Shown piece after piece: positions 4,650 to 5,128 of a DNA stretch of 5,128 nucleotides (position 1 is the first letter of the stretch; every line of letters begins with the position of its first letter). The notes under the pieces were generated by a model. It was not told the origin of the DNA. It did not search any database and saw nothing but the letters and a program-made list of their open reading frames with translations. A program made the translations under genes and the position numbers. This DNA is from Streptomyces sp. NRRL WC-3549 (GTDB lineage Bacteria > Actinomycetota > Actinomycetes > Streptomycetales > Streptomycetaceae): the NCBI RefSeq assembly GCF_000721935.1, contig NZ_KL585383.1:86769-91896 (forward strand), read 5' to 3'.

Positions 4650-5128
4650 TCAGCGGCCGCTTCGAGCGCCCCGCCGGCCCTGCACCCGGTACCCACGGGT
4701 CCGCTTACGGTGCACGGCCGACCGTGGGCGGGCTGCGCCCGGACCGGACGGAGTGGGACCCGGCATCGGGACCGCCTCCCGGGCCGCCCTTTCCACCCGC
4801 CCGGCGGCCTGGCTGCGCGCCGGTCGCCGACGTGGGCGCGGGAGAGCAGGCTGCTGGAGCCCGGGGCCACCCGCGGGTACGGCTCCCCCTTGTGCGGCGG
4901 CGCGCAGGTCGCGCTCACCCCGCAGGCAGCGGCGGAGCGTCTCGGGGTCCAGGCCCTCGTTGCACGCCTGGTGCAGCAGCTGCGCGAACGTGTAGTCCGG
5001 GTCCGCCCGGAGTGCGAGGCCCAGCGCGACCCGGGCGCCCGGCTCGTCCCCCGTGGACCAGGACACCCATCCGGCCAGCGCGAGAGGTGCGGCCGAATGC
5101 TCCACGTACGAGCCGACGCAGCGGCGGG
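4650..5128 (-). CDS. DUF4192 domain-containing protein, C-terminal fragment
   Basis: The gene enters from the right edge (7 codons, RRCVGSY, precede the first internal GTG at 5105). Residues RRCVGSYVEHSAAPLALAGW, then GDEPGARVALGLALRADPDY and FAQLLHQACNEGLDPETLRR match the conserved end of DUF4192 proteins of actinobacteria, where a helix with Ala/Trp, a 'GDxxxAxxAL' helix and 'DPxYxxAxLL' follow an 'RRC' motif. The function of this family is unknown. The conserved part ends near 4900. The remaining 85 or so codons encode an Arg/Pro/Ala-rich tail ending KRTRGYRVQGRRGARSGR at TGA 4652-4650. G/C at third positions falls from about 92% in the body to about 76% in the tail, and the neighbouring frame looks more coding at 4891-4793, so the true 3' end is uncertain. 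The family is well supported; the tail is not. Confidence 0.8.
   Translation of the reverse strand, partial: RRCVGSYVEHSAAPLALAGWVSWSTGDEPGARVALGLALRADPDYTFAQLLHQACNEGLDPETLRRCLRGERDLRAAAQGGAVPAGGPGLQQPALPRPRRRPARSQAAGRVERAAREAVPMPGPTPSGPGAARPRSAVHRKRTRGYRVQGRRGARSGR

Noticed and set aside
3283..4995. A 570-codon open frame on the plus strand
   Set aside because: It runs antisense through the start of the ABC gene, the entire Nudix gene and the DUF4192 tail, shows no recognisable domain, and such stop-free antisense frames are routine in high-GC DNA.
24..5128. A hidden novel multigene system
   Set aside because: The genes are a recognisable Streptomyces chromosomal neighbourhood of separate units; nothing links them into a defence, mobile or biosynthetic module.

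Overview
The window looks like chromosomal Streptomyces (or close Streptomycetaceae) DNA. GC is very high, reading frames show strong G/C preference at third codon positions, GTG starts are frequent, and two neighbouring genes are recognisable as whiH and hrdB, which are adjacent in Streptomyces coelicolor (SCO5819-SCO5820). All five supportable genes lie on the minus strand, so the window reads right to left.

Layout in transcription order. (1) 5128-4650: C-terminal part of a DUF4192-family protein, cut by the right edge; its Arg/Pro-rich tail shows signs of a reading-frame change. (2) 4649-4393: purine-rich (minus strand) gap ending in a probable promoter, a TCGTC-N5-GACGA dyad and a TATGAT -10 only 6 nt before the next ATG, so that mRNA is probably leaderless. 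(3) 4392-3628: a Nudix protein with a C-terminal NrtR-like winged helix. (4) 3627-3459: short gap with a hairpin. (5) 3458-1710: an ABC ATPase fused to an ABC-2-type membrane domain, with atypical catalytic loops. (6) 1709-1550: gap with a strong candidate for the sigma-WhiG promoter of whiH, flanked by inverted repeats. (7) 1549-662: whiH, a GntR/FadR-type sporulation regulator, followed by a perfect 15-bp hairpin. (8) 600-339: hrdB upstream region and leader. (9) 338-24: the first 105 codons of hrdB, the principal sigma factor. (10) 1-23: residue of a Nextera/Tn5 transposase adapter, not genomic DNA.

The genes are co-directional, but hairpins and promoter-like sites in every gap suggest mostly separate transcription units rather than one operon. 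whiH and hrdB are functionally distinct neighbours: a developmental regulator under a sporulation sigma factor, and the vegetative sigma factor. The Nudix-wHTH protein may regulate itself through the dyad over its own promoter. I see no mobile element, CRISPR array, RNA gene or obviously new multigene system. The points most worth checking are the leaderless, dyad-covered Nudix promoter, the missing H-loop histidine of the ABC protein, the displaced metal-ligand histidine of WhiH, and the reading-frame behaviour of the DUF4192 tail and the hrdB leader.
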